DNA of 64,000 bases from Acidobacteriota bacterium (GCA_016201275.1 JACQDB010000030.1:1-64000); one strand, 5' to 3'; shown: positions 17,852 through 27,296, numbered from the stretch's first letter. The notes: generated by a model not told the origin, from the sequence alone. Numbers and translations: made by a program.

Positions 17852-18295
17852 ATGCTGAAACTGAAAATATTTGCGCCCTGCGAAAGGGTTATTGTAGGCG
17901 AGGATGGTTTGACCTCTATGATCGCCCTACTTGAGAGAGTCAATGCCGATTTGCGCGAAGATATTCCAGAAGATGCAGTAATACCCATGAGGTGGAGTAT
18001 CTTGACGTTATGGCACAGGGATGCTGAACTGGAAAATCCTATTACTTACCAACAACGGTTGGAGATTATTAAACCGGACGGAAATCAGGCTGGAAGTATG
18101 ATTGTAGATTTCCTGGTTAATAATGAATTTGAAAACTTCCGCAATGTTATGAATGTTGATAAATTCCCAATAGGAATACCTGGAAAATGCTTTTTAAAGA
18201 CTTTTCTTAGGGAAATTGGCGACGAAAATCAGTGGCACGAAATAGCGGAATACTCAATACAGGTGATTCATAATAGAATAGCTGCTTCCGTTTAA
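17852..18295 (+). CDS. Small conserved protein, DUF6941-like
   Basis: 147 aa, eight bases after the preceding stop, so probably the third gene of the island. It starts MLKLKIFAPCERVIVGEDGLTSMIALLERV, a pattern like the DUF6941 family (short cytoplasmic beta-rich proteins of unknown function). No catalytic motif, signal or membrane segment is visible. It shares the lower GC of the two genes upstream. Its role in the toxin island is unknown. Confidence 0.7.
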   Translation: MLKLKIFAPCERVIVGEDGLTSMIALLERVNADLREDIPEDAVIPMRWSILTLWHRDAELENPITYQQRLEIIKPDGNQAGSMIVDFLVNNEFENFRNVMNVDKFPIGIPGKCFLKTFLREIGDENQWHEIAEYSIQVIHNRIAASV

Positions 18296-18703
18296 TACTT
18301 CTCTCCGCTTTCCCTTAAAATTACCTGAGCCGTTAATGAGAAGCCTATTTCGACAAGTCATATCGAAAGACAAACCTCACGATAAGACGGTCTAGGTGTC
18401 GCTTTACTCGTTTAACAAACGCATTCAGTAAGAAATTTGAGAACCACATTCACGCAACACGCTTACACTGAATGCACGATAGTTCTGTTCGCATCCATCG
18501 AATGCTACGCTGCACTCCTGTAAGAAAAACAGCGCTAACAATGGAACTTTGGAGTCTTACAGCGGTAGTGGAGTTGATTCCGTAGAACATTCGAACTATA
18601 TGCCAAATACACCAAGATGGGGATTGTGAATCTTGAATCACTGCCATTTTTGAAAGCTCAATCGGGATTTTGGAATCCATATCTTGGTGTATCGCCCATA
18701 TAG
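18296..18703. other. Gene-free gap with an imperfect palindrome
   Basis: About 400 bases. 18594-18625 (AACTATATGCCAAATACACC...) and 18677-18708 are near-perfect reverse complements over about 32 bases with a 50-base centre, which suggests a small palindromic element at the edge of the AT-richer island. The right arm touches the 3' end of bshA. An 86-codon minus frame here has no coding character. Confidence 0.5.
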
Positions 18704-19873
18704 TTACCATGGATCACTCCTTTCAGCAATCAATGACTTATATAGCCGTTCGTATTGCGGAATGATTTTTTCCGTAGTGAAATTCGCCAACGCGATGTCG
18801 CGTCCGCGTTTGCCCAAGCGCTGGCGCAGGCTTTCGTCATTCAACAACTGTAGCGCCGCTTGCGCCATGCCTTCCACGTCGCCGATGTCGAACAGGTAGC
18901 CGGTCTCGCCTTCTTTCACCACTTCCGGCAGGCCGCCAACGCGGGTAGCAATTACCGGAACTTCGCAGGCCATCGCTTCAAGCGCCACCAGACCGAATGA
19001 TTCCGACTGACTGGGCAACACCAACAGATCGGCTATCGAAAGATAATCGCGGACTTGCGCCTGTGGTTGTTTGCCCGCAAAAATCACATTCTCTTCAACC
19101 CCCAATCGCCACGCCAGACATTCGGCTTCGGCGCGTTCCGGCCCGTCGCCGCACATTAGCAGCTTGACACCAAACCGGCTACCAGAGCCACTTTCAAGGC
19201 TTCGCAGTCGTGCCAGCATCGCTATGCAATCGGCGATGCGCTTGACCGGGCGGAAGGTCGAAACGTGCAGGATAATCTTTTCGTCGTGGGGCGCGATGCT
19301 CTTGCGTAAGGCTGCATTGGGTTCGCGGCGGTAATAGTCCGCGTCAATAAAGTTGTAAATCACGTCAATGGGACACGCTATGCAGAACTCTTCCTGGGTC
19401 GCCTGTTTCAAATAATCGGAAATCGTAGTGATGGCATTCGATTGCTCTATGCTGAATTTGGTAATCGAAAGAAACGACGGGTCGCGCCCGACCAACGTGA
19501 TGTCGGTTCCATGCAGCGTCGTCACCACCGGCAGGTGGCGCTGCGGTTTCAACATCTCGCGCGCCAGATAAGCACTGACCGCATGAGGAATCGCATAATG
19601 CACATGAATCAAATCCAGTTCTTGTTCCAGCGCTACCTCTTTGAGTTTCGACGCCAGCGCGTCCGTATAAGGCGGATATTCAAACAGCGGATAGGTGAAC
19701 ATATCCACGGCATGAAAATGTACGCGCTCGCGTGGGGTATCGCCCAATCGCATAGGCGGCGCGTAGCTGATGAAATGCACCGAATGGCCGCGCTTGGCCA
19801 GTTCAAGCCCCAGCTCTGCGCCGACTATGCCGCTGCCGCCATAGGTTGGATAACAGGTGATGCCGATTTTCAT
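18704..19873 (-). CDS. bshA: N-acetyl-alpha-D-glucosaminyl L-malate synthase
   Basis: 389 aa. A GT4 glycosyltransferase that joins GlcNAc from UDP-GlcNAc to L-malate, the first step of bacillithiol synthesis (cytoplasm). Seen: the signature N-terminus MKIGITCYPTYGGSGIVGAE, the HVHYAIPHAVSAYLAREM segment near 95, the acceptor-side TTLHGTDITLVGRDPSF, and the donor site SESFGLVALEAMACEVPVIA (about 310). These are characteristic of BshA rather than other GT4 enzymes. bshB1 lies directly upstream on the same strand, so the first two pathway steps are together. bshC is not in the window. Confidence 0.95.
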   Translation of the reverse strand: MKIGITCYPTYGGSGIVGAELGLELAKRGHSVHFISYAPPMRLGDTPRERVHFHAVDMFTYPLFEYPPYTDALASKLKEVALEQELDLIHVHYAIPHAVSAYLAREMLKPQRHLPVVTTLHGTDITLVGRDPSFLSITKFSIEQSNAITTISDYLKQATQEEFCIACPIDVIYNFIDADYYRREPNAALRKSIAPHDEKIILHVSTFRPVKRIADCIAMLARLRSLESGSGSRFGVKLLMCGDGPERAEAECLAWRLGVEENVIFAGKQPQAQVRDYLSIADLLVLPSQSESFGLVALEAMACEVPVIATRVGGLPEVVKEGETGYLFDIGDVEGMAQAALQLLNDESLRQRLGKRGRDIALANFTTEKIIPQYERLYKSLIAERSDPW

Positions 19874-19892
19874 ATAAAAAGTCTTTCGTCTC

Positions 19893-19997
19893 GCGTCCGG
19901 CGTCCGGTGTCGTTGTCAACAAGCAGTCCGTAGTTTAGCGATGCGTGTAGAAATCCAAAGCGTCAAAATCTTGCAACACGGACGCCGGACACCGGAC
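19893..19997. repeat. Imperfect inverted repeat between bshB1 and bshA
   Basis: GCGTCCGGCGTCCGGTGTC at the left and GACGCCGGACACCGGACAC at the right form the arms, with an internal GCAGTCCGTAGTTTAG. It belongs to the same GTCCGG/CAGTCC family as 5449-5584 and the in-gene copies at 5891-6115 and 24581-24708. Confidence 0.6.
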
Positions 19998-20014
19998 ACC
20001 CGACTTTCAGACAG

Positions 20015-20776
20015 TTAGGAATACATACTCATCTGCGTGGATAACAAGGCAACCGGGTCGTGAACATTCAAGGCTTCGCGCACGAAGAAGCCTTCGGCAT
20101 GATCTACGCCAATGGTCGAGCCGAAATACAGTTGCTTCGATTCCAGGCGACGCACGAAACCGGCATCGCTTAAATAGGTTTGCGGCTCGCTGCTGTTGGG
20201 GTCGTAGAGTTGCGATTTGTAGCACAGAATCGCAGCGCGTTTTGATTCGGCAAATTCCGTGATGTCCACCATGAAAGTTGGCACGACGGTGCGCGGAAAC
20301 ATGAAATGCGCGATGGTGTTGGGGCGATGGCGAGCGTGCGCCGTTTCAATATCGTATTTGCCAAGCCCCGCCAGGTGAGCGGCTTCGCGAACGATTTGAC
20401 AGGTGTGAACGTGGTCGGAATGCGGGTCTTCCCAAAAATGCGTGAAGAGGATCGTCGGGCGGTAGAGGCGGATTTTCCGCACCATTTTCGTGCGTGACTC
20501 TTCATCAAGATGAATGTGCGAATCGGGCAATTCCAGATTGTCGCGCACCGTAAGGGTTAAAATTTTTGCTGCTGCCGAAGCTTCCTGAGCGCGCTGTTCA
20601 GGCGTGCCGCGCGTTCCCATCTCGCCTCGCGTCATATCAAGTATGCCCACGGCGTAGCCCAACGCCGCCAGCTTTGCCAACGTGCCGCCGCACCCAAAAT
20701 CAGCATCGTCGGGGTGCGCGCCTATTGCCAGCACATCCAGTTTCATCGGTTCGCCAAGTTTTTTTGCTTCGCTCAT
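20015..20776 (-). CDS. bshB1: Bacillithiol biosynthesis deacetylase BshB1
   Basis: 253 aa. Zinc-dependent LmbE/PIG-L family enzyme that removes the acetyl group from GlcNAc-malate, giving GlcN-malate (second bacillithiol step). Seen: LDVLAIGAHPDDADFGCGGT (zinc-binding AHPDD near residue 20), GILDMTRGEMGTRGTPEQRA and THFWEDPHSDHVHTC with the second histidine cluster (about 115). DMTRGEMGTRGT is typical of BshB1. Start at 20776 is used; an internal ATG at 20743 (MKLDVLAIGAHPDD) would also give a full domain and neither has a clear RBS. Same strand and order as bshA. Confidence 0.94.
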   Translation of the reverse strand: MSEAKKLGEPMKLDVLAIGAHPDDADFGCGGTLAKLAALGYAVGILDMTRGEMGTRGTPEQRAQEASAAAKILTLTVRDNLELPDSHIHLDEESRTKMVRKIRLYRPTILFTHFWEDPHSDHVHTCQIVREAAHLAGLGKYDIETAHARHRPNTIAHFMFPRTVVPTFMVDITEFAESKRAAILCYKSQLYDPNSSEPQTYLSDAGFVRRLESKQLYFGSTIGVDHAEGFFVREALNVHDPVALLSTQMSMYS

Positions 20777-20877
20777 AGTGATTTTTTCCCGTTATCGTTC
20801 ACCAATTCCGCCGGAGTAATTTTACTTTGTCAAAGAGGGTTTGAGAAACTCTATGAGCCAGTATCTGTGGTCGGCGG

Positions 20878-21990
20878 TTACGATTTGAACGCTTCTTTGT
20901 TGACCACATAAGGCATACGCGATAAATCGCCATCGTAATGTTTTTCCAAAACATCTATCACACCCTGCACGGCGCGGCCTGCCATGCCGATGGCGGGGTC
21001 GGCGGACAAACGAGTTTCGCGGGTTCCCGAAGCAAAGTGATGAAACAATCGCAAGCGCTCTTTCAATCTCGCGTCGCGCAACATACTGTCCGCTGGCAGC
21101 GGCTCTTGCGTGAACACGTCGAGCGCGGCTCCGGCAATTTTGTGATAGAGCAACGCTTCGTACAACGCCGCTTCGTCAACGACTGCGCCGCGTGAGGTGT
21201 TGATCAAATAGGCCGTCGGCTTCATGCGTGCGAAGGCCGCTGCGTTCATCAATTGATAGGTCGGCGCGGCGGCTTGACCGGGCATCGTCAAAGGAATATG
21301 CAGGCTCACATAATCGGCCTGCTGCAAGGCTTCTTCAAATGACACATAGGCGATGCGATGACGCTTGCGCGAAAAGCCTGCGTCAAAGCGAAGCTGCATT
21401 TCGCGGTCGGCGAATTCGATAAATTTTTCATCGCGGGAATGCGCGTTGTACAATCGCACATCCATTTCCAGGCCGATACATTTTTTCGCAAAGGCTTTGC
21501 CGATGCGCCCCGCGCCGATTACCGCTACGGTTTTGCCGCTGACTTCATCGCCGAGAAACGGCAGGTAGGGATGCCAGGTTCCCCACTTATGTTCTTCGAC
21601 CAATTTTTCCGACGCATAGAGTTTGCGCGACACCGCGCCCATTAAAAACAGGGCGAATTCCGCTGTCGCTTCGGTCAACACATCGGCGGTGTTGGTAAAC
21701 GGCAGGCGATAACGGTTGGCGGCGGCGCGGTCTATGTTGTCTATGCCTACGGCCATTTGCGCGATGACTTGCAAAGAGCTTGCCGCCGCCGCCGCCAACA
21801 CCTCTTCATCAAGCGGATCGCGCAGCGACGTGATGAGCGCGTCAATGCCGCTGCGAATTTTTTCCAGGAGCAGGGCTTTCGGCGGCGCATGGATTTCCGC
21901 ATAAACTTCGACGGCATAACCGTGTTCGCGCAAACGCTCAAGCGCCGCTTGACCTATATCTACCGTGACAAAAATTTTTTTCTTCGCCAT
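20878..21990 (-). CDS. D-2-hydroxyacid dehydrogenase (glyoxylate/hydroxypyruvate reductase-like)
   Basis: 370 aa. NAD(P)-dependent reduction of a 2-keto acid. Seen: substrate domain with MAVGIDNIDRAAANRYRLPF (residue about 80), Rossmann motif VAVIGAGRIGKAFAKK (about 155), catalytic Arg in INTSRGAVVDEAALYEAL, the Glu in LDVFTQEPLPADS and the His in HHFASGTRETR. The arrangement matches GyaR/GhrB-type enzymes, but the exact substrate is open. It is slightly longer than usual because of an insert after the NAD-binding motif (EMQLRFDAGFSRKRHR). Not obviously linked to bacillithiol synthesis, though it lies upstream on the same strand. Confidence 0.9.
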   Translation of the reverse strand: MAKKKIFVTVDIGQAALERLREHGYAVEVYAEIHAPPKALLLEKIRSGIDALITSLRDPLDEEVLAAAAASSLQVIAQMAVGIDNIDRAAANRYRLPFTNTADVLTEATAEFALFLMGAVSRKLYASEKLVEEHKWGTWHPYLPFLGDEVSGKTVAVIGAGRIGKAFAKKCIGLEMDVRLYNAHSRDEKFIEFADREMQLRFDAGFSRKRHRIAYVSFEEALQQADYVSLHIPLTMPGQAAAPTYQLMNAAAFARMKPTAYLINTSRGAVVDEAALYEALLYHKIAGAALDVFTQEPLPADSMLRDARLKERLRLFHHFASGTRETRLSADPAIGMAGRAVQGVIDVLEKHYDGDLSRMPYVVNKEAFKS

Positions 21991-22228
21991 CGTTCCACCC
22001 TTCGCAGCCTCCCTTCAAACGCACCGCTATTTTGAATTGGTGCGGACGCATCGCGCAAGCATAACGACAGGCAAAACCCGCGGAAGGGGTTTCCGATCAG
22101 TTGCCCGTCAAGAAGGTTGGCGGCTTGCTTTCTTCAAGCGAATGGCCTAGAAATAAGCCCATCCTCAAGACGAAAAATTCGCTCTGGCCAAAGTTCAACG
22201 CTTGAACTTTTCAAGGGAGGCGCGGTTG

Positions 22229-25200
22229 ATGAACTTGGGAAAGACAAAGCCTTTTGCAATCTTTATTGCCGCATTGTTGTGGTTTCATCCTTTGGGTGTC
22301 GGGTCGCCTGCGGCCTCGGCTTCCAGTTACAGCGTCACGTTCCTGCAAGAGAGTCTGGCGTTCGCCAAAGGCGCAACCTTCAAACGCGAGATTCAAACCG
22401 GCGAAACGCTAGCGTTTCGGGTGGCGCTTGCGGCTAATCATTATCTGCTATTGACGGTGAAGCAAATCGCCATAGATGTCATCGTCGCTTTGTATGCGCC
22501 GGACGGAGAAAAAGTTTTTGCGGCGGATAATCCGCACGGCCTGATTGCAGACGAGCGGCTGTTCTTAATCAGCAAAACTTCAGGCGATTATCGTTTGGAA
22601 ATCCGCAACAGCGGAAAAGGCGCGGGGCGCGGGTCTTTTGAAATCCACATCGAAGAGTTGCATCCGGCAACTGCCCAAGACCACACCTACGTTGCCGCCG
22701 AACAGCTTTTTCAGGAGGCCGAAAACTTGCGCGCCAAAGGCGATGCCGCGTCTTTGCGACTGGCTATCGAAAAATATGAACAATATGTGCCGCTGGCGGC
22801 TTCGTTAAAAGAAGACACCGGCGGCGCTGTGCAAATGATTGGGCAGAGCTATCGAATGCTGGGCGATCAGCACAAGGCGCTGGACTATTATCAACAGGCT
22901 TTGCCATTGGCGCGGGCAGCGAACAACCGCGAACAGGAAGCCGGTATTCTCAACAGCATAGGCAACGCGCTGGTGTCGCAAGGCGATGCGCCCAACGCCT
23001 TGACCTATTACGAACAGGCGATTGTCATTCTGCACGAATTGAATTTGCGTTTGCCGGAATCATCGCTACTCAACAATCTGGGTTTTCTATATCTGTCGCT
23101 GAACGAAGCCGACCAGGCGCTTGATTATCTCAAGCGCGCTCTTGCCATACGCCAAGAGAGGGGCGACATCAAAGGCGAAACCATTACGCTGGGCGGACTG
23201 GCGCAAGCCTACAGAGATGTGGGCGATTTTCAAACCTCGCTGGTTTATCTGAATCAAGCGGCGCAAAATTTGCCCAACCTTAAAGACAATCGCATTCACG
23301 CCTCTATATTGAACAATCTCGGCACAGTCAACAAAGAGCAGGGCAATGATCCGGAAGCCATACGCTATTTCGAGCAGACCTTGGCGCTACTGGCGAACTT
23401 CGCCGAGCCGTTTCTGGAAACTTCCGTCTTGAACAATCTCGGCTCCCTCTATTTCGCCAGAGGCGAGGCGCAGCAAGCCTTGTCCTATTTTGAAAAAGCG
23501 CTGGTCGTCTCGCACAAAGCGCAGGAGCGGCAACGCGAGGCACGAAGCCTCGGCAACATCGGGTTGGCGCACGAAGCGTTGGGCGATAGCGCGAAGGCTT
23601 GGGATTTTCTCAATCAGGCATTGCTTATTTTTCAAGCCATCCAGGACCGCAACGGCGAAGCCAGCGTCTTGCAAGAGATGGCGCGCATAGAAAGTCAGCG
23701 CGGCGATCTGACTCGCGCACAAACCAGAATTGAAACGGCCATAAACATCATTGAATCCTTGCGCGGCAAAATCAGCAGTCAGGATTTACAGACTTCGTTC
23801 TTTGCCAGCAAGCAGGATGCTTATGATTTACACACAGACATTTTGATGCGCCTGCACGAAAAGAATCCTTCACAGAATTTTGCAGCGCTGGCCTTGCAGT
23901 CCAACGAACGCGGACGTGCGCGCAGCCTGCTGGAAATGTTGAATGAAGCTCGCGTGCAAATCCATCAAGGGATGGATTCAAATCTATGGGCTCGTCGCGC
24001 CGCTTTGCAAAAACAGATCAACGCCAAAGAGCAATATCGCATACGCCTGCTCGCAGGCCGACACACCGAAGCGCAGTTGGCCAACGTCGAAAAAGAGTTG
24101 AATGAATTGCTGATTCAGTTTCAGGAAGTGCGCGGCAAAATTCGCACCAGCAATCCGCGCTATGCCGCCATCATGCAGCCGCTGCCAATTACCGTGAAAG
24201 AGTTTCAACAACAGGCGCTCGATGAAGAGACATTGTTGCTGGAATACGCCTTGGGCAAAGAGCGCAGCTATCTGTGGGTGGTGACGCCGACGACGCTGCA
24301 CAGTTTCGCCTTGCCTGGTCGCCTGGAAATCGAAGCCGCCGCCCGACAGCTTTATGATTTGTTGACGGCGCGCAATCAAAAATCGGCGAACCAAACCGTC
24401 GAGCAGAAACTATTGCGCGTCAAACGCAGCGACGATGAATTTGCCAAAGCCGCCGCCCAATTGAGTCAGATGGTGCTGTCGCCTGCCGCCGCGTTGTTAG
24501 AAAACAAACGCCTGCTGATTGTCGCCGATGGCGCGTTGCAATACATACCGTTTGCGGCATTGCCGCAACCTGCAAGTCTGGCGTCTAGCGTCCGTAGTCC
24601 AGGGTCGCAGGAAAACGGCAAAGCCAATGTCAGGTTGCCAAAACCCAAAGAAGTCAACCCCCTGCAATCCTCTGACGCCAGACAACGGACACTAGACTAT
24701 GGACTTCCATTGATCGTTGAGCATGAAATCATCAACCTGCCTTCGGCTACGGTGTTGACGGTATTGCGGCGCGATGCAGTGCAAAGCAATGCGCCGCCGA
24801 AAACCTTAGCGATATTGGCCGACCCGGTGTTTTCCGATGATGACCCGCGCTTGAAACAAGCCTTGATGGGGAGAAGCCGAAGCGCGCCCGTCAATGCCGC
24901 GACAGCGCCGCAGGTATGGAGCGCGGCGTTGCGTTCGGGCAGCGATTCGGGAGTGATGGAATTCCGGCGGCTGCCATCGAGCGGACAGGAAGCCGAAGTC
25001 ATTTCGCAATTGGTCGCCGCCGACAATCGTTTGAAGGCGACAGGTTTTGACGCCAATCGCGCCACGGCTACGAACGCCGAACTCAGCCGCTATCGCATCG
25101 TGCATTTCGCTACGCACGCCTTGATGAATAGTCGGCATCCCGAATTGTCGGGCATCGTGTTGTCTCTGGTTGACGAGGAGGGCAAAGCGCAAGACGGTTT

Positions 25201-25534
25201 TTTGCGGCTTCACGAAATTTATAATTTGAAACTCGCTGCCGACCTTGTGGTGTTGAGCGGTTGTCAAACGGCGCTAGGCAAAGAAGTGCGCGGCGAAGGC
25301 TTGGTCGGTTTGACGCGAGGGTTTATGTACGCCGGAACGCCGCGCGTGATTGCCAGTTTGTGGAAGGTGGACGACAAGGCAACGGCGGATTTAATGAAGC
25401 AGTTTTATCAATTCATGTTGAATGACAGAATGCGACCGGCGGCGGCGCTCAGAGCGGCACAGATTGCTATGGTCAAACAAAACAAAGCGGCTTATTATTG
25501 GGCGGCTTTCGCGCTACAAGGCGAGTGGAGATAA
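22229..25534 (+). CDS. Secreted CHAT-domain TPR protein
   Basis: 1101 aa from the ATG at 22229 (GGGAGG eight bases upstream; an in-frame TTG at 22202 has no RBS). An N-terminal signal (FAIFIAALLWFHPLGV...) precedes a beta-sandwich (about 40-150), about eight to ten TPRs (200-500), and a C-terminal CHAT domain, a caspase-like fold. The catalytic dyad is visible as His in RIVHFATHALMNS (about 960) and Cys in VVLSGCQTALGKEV (about 1011). CHAT-TPR proteins act as proteases or signalling modules (family knowledge). Residues about 784-826 are an unusual insertion (SVRSPGSQENGKANV...) coded by a palindromic DNA repeat. A diiron MBL protein and a sigma/anti-sigma pair follow. Confidence 0.9.
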   Translation: MNLGKTKPFAIFIAALLWFHPLGVGSPAASASSYSVTFLQESLAFAKGATFKREIQTGETLAFRVALAANHYLLLTVKQIAIDVIVALYAPDGEKVFAADNPHGLIADERLFLISKTSGDYRLEIRNSGKGAGRGSFEIHIEELHPATAQDHTYVAAEQLFQEAENLRAKGDAASLRLAIEKYEQYVPLAASLKEDTGGAVQMIGQSYRMLGDQHKALDYYQQALPLARAANNREQEAGILNSIGNALVSQGDAPNALTYYEQAIVILHELNLRLPESSLLNNLGFLYLSLNEADQALDYLKRALAIRQERGDIKGETITLGGLAQAYRDVGDFQTSLVYLNQAAQNLPNLKDNRIHASILNNLGTVNKEQGNDPEAIRYFEQTLALLANFAEPFLETSVLNNLGSLYFARGEAQQALSYFEKALVVSHKAQERQREARSLGNIGLAHEALGDSAKAWDFLNQALLIFQAIQDRNGEASVLQEMARIESQRGDLTRAQTRIETAINIIESLRGKISSQDLQTSFFASKQDAYDLHTDILMRLHEKNPSQNFAALALQSNERGRARSLLEMLNEARVQIHQGMDSNLWARRAALQKQINAKEQYRIRLLAGRHTEAQLANVEKELNELLIQFQEVRGKIRTSNPRYAAIMQPLPITVKEFQQQALDEETLLLEYALGKERSYLWVVTPTTLHSFALPGRLEIEAAARQLYDLLTARNQKSANQTVEQKLLRVKRSDDEFAKAAAQLSQMVLSPAAALLENKRLLIVADGALQYIPFAALPQPASLASSVRSPGSQENGKANVRLPKPKEVNPLQSSDARQRTLDYGLPLIVEHEIINLPSATVLTVLRRDAVQSNAPPKTLAILADPVFSDDDPRLKQALMGRSRSAPVNAATAPQVWSAALRSGSDSGVMEFRRLPSSGQEAEVISQLVAADNRLKATGFDANRATATNAELSRYRIVHFATHALMNSRHPELSGIVLSLVDEEGKAQDGFLRLHEIYNLKLAADLVVLSGCQTALGKEVRGEGLVGLTRGFMYAGTPRVIASLWKVDDKATADLMKQFYQFMLNDRMRPAAALRAAQIAMVKQNKAAYYWAAFALQGEWR
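24581..24708. repeat. Palindromic repeat inserted in frame in the CHAT gene
   Basis: TCTAGCGTCCGTAGTCCAGGG at the left faces GACAACGGACACTAGACTATGG at the right, forming imperfect inverted arms. The insert interrupts the otherwise conserved stretch between FAALPQPA and LPLIVEHEIINLPSA. It keeps the frame open and matches the family seen at 5449, 5891 and 19893. Confidence 0.65.
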
Positions 25535-25681
25535 TCAAGGCAAACGTCGGTTGACGGGCAGGCCGCAAGCCCTGCGCTGGCGCAAAAACAATTGGAGCAT
25601 CTTCAGGAATCAGGAACGAGCGCCGAGGGTCGCCCGTACATTTTTTTGCAAATTAATCTATGCAAAAGGAGAAAAAATCTG

Positions 25682-26410
25682 ATGATTACCAATACACAAT
25701 CTGGAACCAATGTTCATGAAATCGCCGAGGGTATTTATCGCATCAATACCCCCGTAGGCATAGCCGATGGCCCCGGCGGGTTCTCGTTCAACCAGTATCT
25801 GATGGTGGATGAAGAGCCATTACTGTTTCACACCGGGCCGCGAAAAATGTTCCCGCTGGTTGCCGAAGCCGTCGCTCATGTCATGCCGGTCGAGCAACTT
25901 CGGCATCTTGCCTTTTCGCACGTCGAAGCCGATGAATGCGGCTCGCTCAACGAATGGCTGGCGGCGGCTCCGCAAGCATTGCCGCTGTGTGGCAGCATCG
26001 CTGCTATGGTTTCGATAAGCGATTTGGCGGATCGTCCGCCTCGCGCCCTTGCCGATGGCGAAACCATTGCGCTGGGCAAACATCTGTTGCGCTGGTTTGA
26101 CGCACCGCATCTGCCCCACGCCTGGGAATGCGGTTACCTGATGGATGAGCAAACGCGCACGCTGTTTTGTGGTGACCTGTTCACCCAGGGCGGCAGTACG
26201 CATCCGCCTCTCACCGAAGCCGATATCTTGGGGCCTAGCGAAGCGTTTCGGGGAAAGATGGATTATTATTCCCATACCAAAAATGGCCGCCAAATATTGG
26301 AAAGACTGGCCGCCGCCGAACCTGGAACGCTGGCCTGTATGCATGGAAGTGCGTGGCAGGGGAACGGTGCTGCCTTGCTGCGCGCTTTGGCAGATTCGCT
26401 GTCGCGCTAG
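25682..26410 (+). CDS. MBL-fold diiron protein, ODP/flavodiiron-like
   Basis: 242 aa from the ATG at 25682, chosen for AAAAGGAG about ten bases upstream; longer in-frame starts (25592) lack an RBS and family sequence. Metallo-beta-lactamase fold with flavodiiron-type ligands: HVEADE (His/Glu/Asp, near 80), a His in APHLPHAW, Asp in LFCGDLFTQ and His in ACMHGSAW. There is no flavodoxin domain. ODP-type proteins bind O2 or NO at the diiron site and often act as sensors (family knowledge); the role here is inferred. A palindrome after the stop (CCCATAGGCA ... TGCCTATGGG, 26421-26467) may end transcription. Confidence 0.85.
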   Translation: MITNTQSGTNVHEIAEGIYRINTPVGIADGPGGFSFNQYLMVDEEPLLFHTGPRKMFPLVAEAVAHVMPVEQLRHLAFSHVEADECGSLNEWLAAAPQALPLCGSIAAMVSISDLADRPPRALADGETIALGKHLLRWFDAPHLPHAWECGYLMDEQTRTLFCGDLFTQGGSTHPPLTEADILGPSEAFRGKMDYYSHTKNGRQILERLAAAEPGTLACMHGSAWQGNGAALLRALADSLSR

Positions 26411-26570
26411 TCGGCGCAGCCCATAGGCATCAAGCGGAGACCATCGAAGCCGGTTGCCTATGGGTTGTCAAAGCTCGATGGCAACCCGTTTACAGCAGAC
26501 ACAGGCACACGGTTTGGGAGCAATTGAAATAGCGGGCAAAGGGAGATTCCGTATTCTCACAAAACTAATC

Positions 26571-26602
26571 ATGAAATGTTTTCCGCAACGCGACCAGATA
26601 TA
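26571..26602 (+). promoter_or_regulatory. Candidate promoter of the sigma gene, shared with the gene at 31690
   Basis: ATGAAATGTTTT, then CCGCAACGCGACCAG, then ATATAG. Nearly the same series (ATGAAATGTTTT, TTCGCAACTCACCAG, TATAG) occurs at 31516-31547. The spacing differs by one base. The arrangement fits -35 and -10 boxes of an ECF-type promoter, so the sigma factor may drive both. If so, the real start codon of the sigma gene must lie downstream of 26604. Confidence 0.5.
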
Positions 26603-26603
26603 G

Positions 26604-27296
26604 ATGAACGGGTTGTGGGCGCGTGTTTCGAGAGGGCGATCAGCATTGGAACCACGAAATCATGTTGTCTTGAAAAGGGCTTCCTGGAATTTGACTCAGG
26701 AAGCTTTTGCGAAGTTTCTTGCCTGCCTCGATGCCAATACGACGCGGGCTGGTGAGTTATATGAAAAGATTCGCGCCAAATTAATCAGCTTTTTTGCCTG
26801 GCGCGGTTTCCAATTTGCCGAAGACCACGCCGACGAAGCTATCAATCGCGTCATTCGCAAAATAGACGAAGGCGAAGAGATACGCGACCCCTCCACTTAT
26901 GTATATGGCGTGGCGCGTATGCTGATTCTGGAATTGGCTAAAGAACGCGAAAAGCAAAATGCGGCGTTTGACAATCTGCCGCCTCCTATTGCGCCGGAAG
27001 CCGAAGCCGATGACGATTCGCAGATGCGCGTCGAGTGTCTGCAACGCTGTTTGCAGAGCTTGTCGCCGGACAACCGCGCCTTGATTCTCGGTTATTATCA
27101 GGAGGACAAAGGCGCGAAGGTTGCAAGCCGCAAACTGCTGGCGGAGCGTTTGCAAATTCCTCTCAACGCGCTTCGCATACGCGCACTGCGCCTGCGCGAC
27201 AAACTGGAAACCTGCATCAACAGTGGTCTGCAACAGATGAGCAGAGGACGCTCGTTCGGCGCGAATTTGTCTCCGTTGGGAAAGAAATGGAACTGA
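26604..27296 (+). CDS. ECF-like RNA polymerase sigma factor
   Basis: Up to 230 aa. Region 2 is recognisable around EDHADEAINRVIRKIDEGEEIRDPSTYVYGVAR (about residues 78-112) and region 4 around LQSLSPDNRALILGYYQEDK to ALRIRALRLRDKLETCI (about 148-210), with a linker between. This is a divergent sigma-70/ECF type common in acidobacteria (family knowledge). The first ATG at 26604 sits where the mRNA of the motif at 26571 would begin; a TTG at 26646 with GAGAGGG nine bases upstream is a better start. The 3' end overlaps the anti-sigma start by 10 bases. Confidence 0.85.
   Translation: MNGLWARVSRGRSALEPRNHVVLKRASWNLTQEAFAKFLACLDANTTRAGELYEKIRAKLISFFAWRGFQFAEDHADEAINRVIRKIDEGEEIRDPSTYVYGVARMLILELAKEREKQNAAFDNLPPPIAPEAEADDDSQMRVECLQRCLQSLSPDNRALILGYYQEDKGAKVASRKLLAERLQIPLNALRIRALRLRDKLETCINSGLQQMSRGRSFGANLSPLGKKWN

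Noticed and set aside
18450-18710. 86-codon minus-strand frame between bshA and the toxin island
   Set aside because: Composition unlike coding sequence; part of it is an arm of a palindrome.
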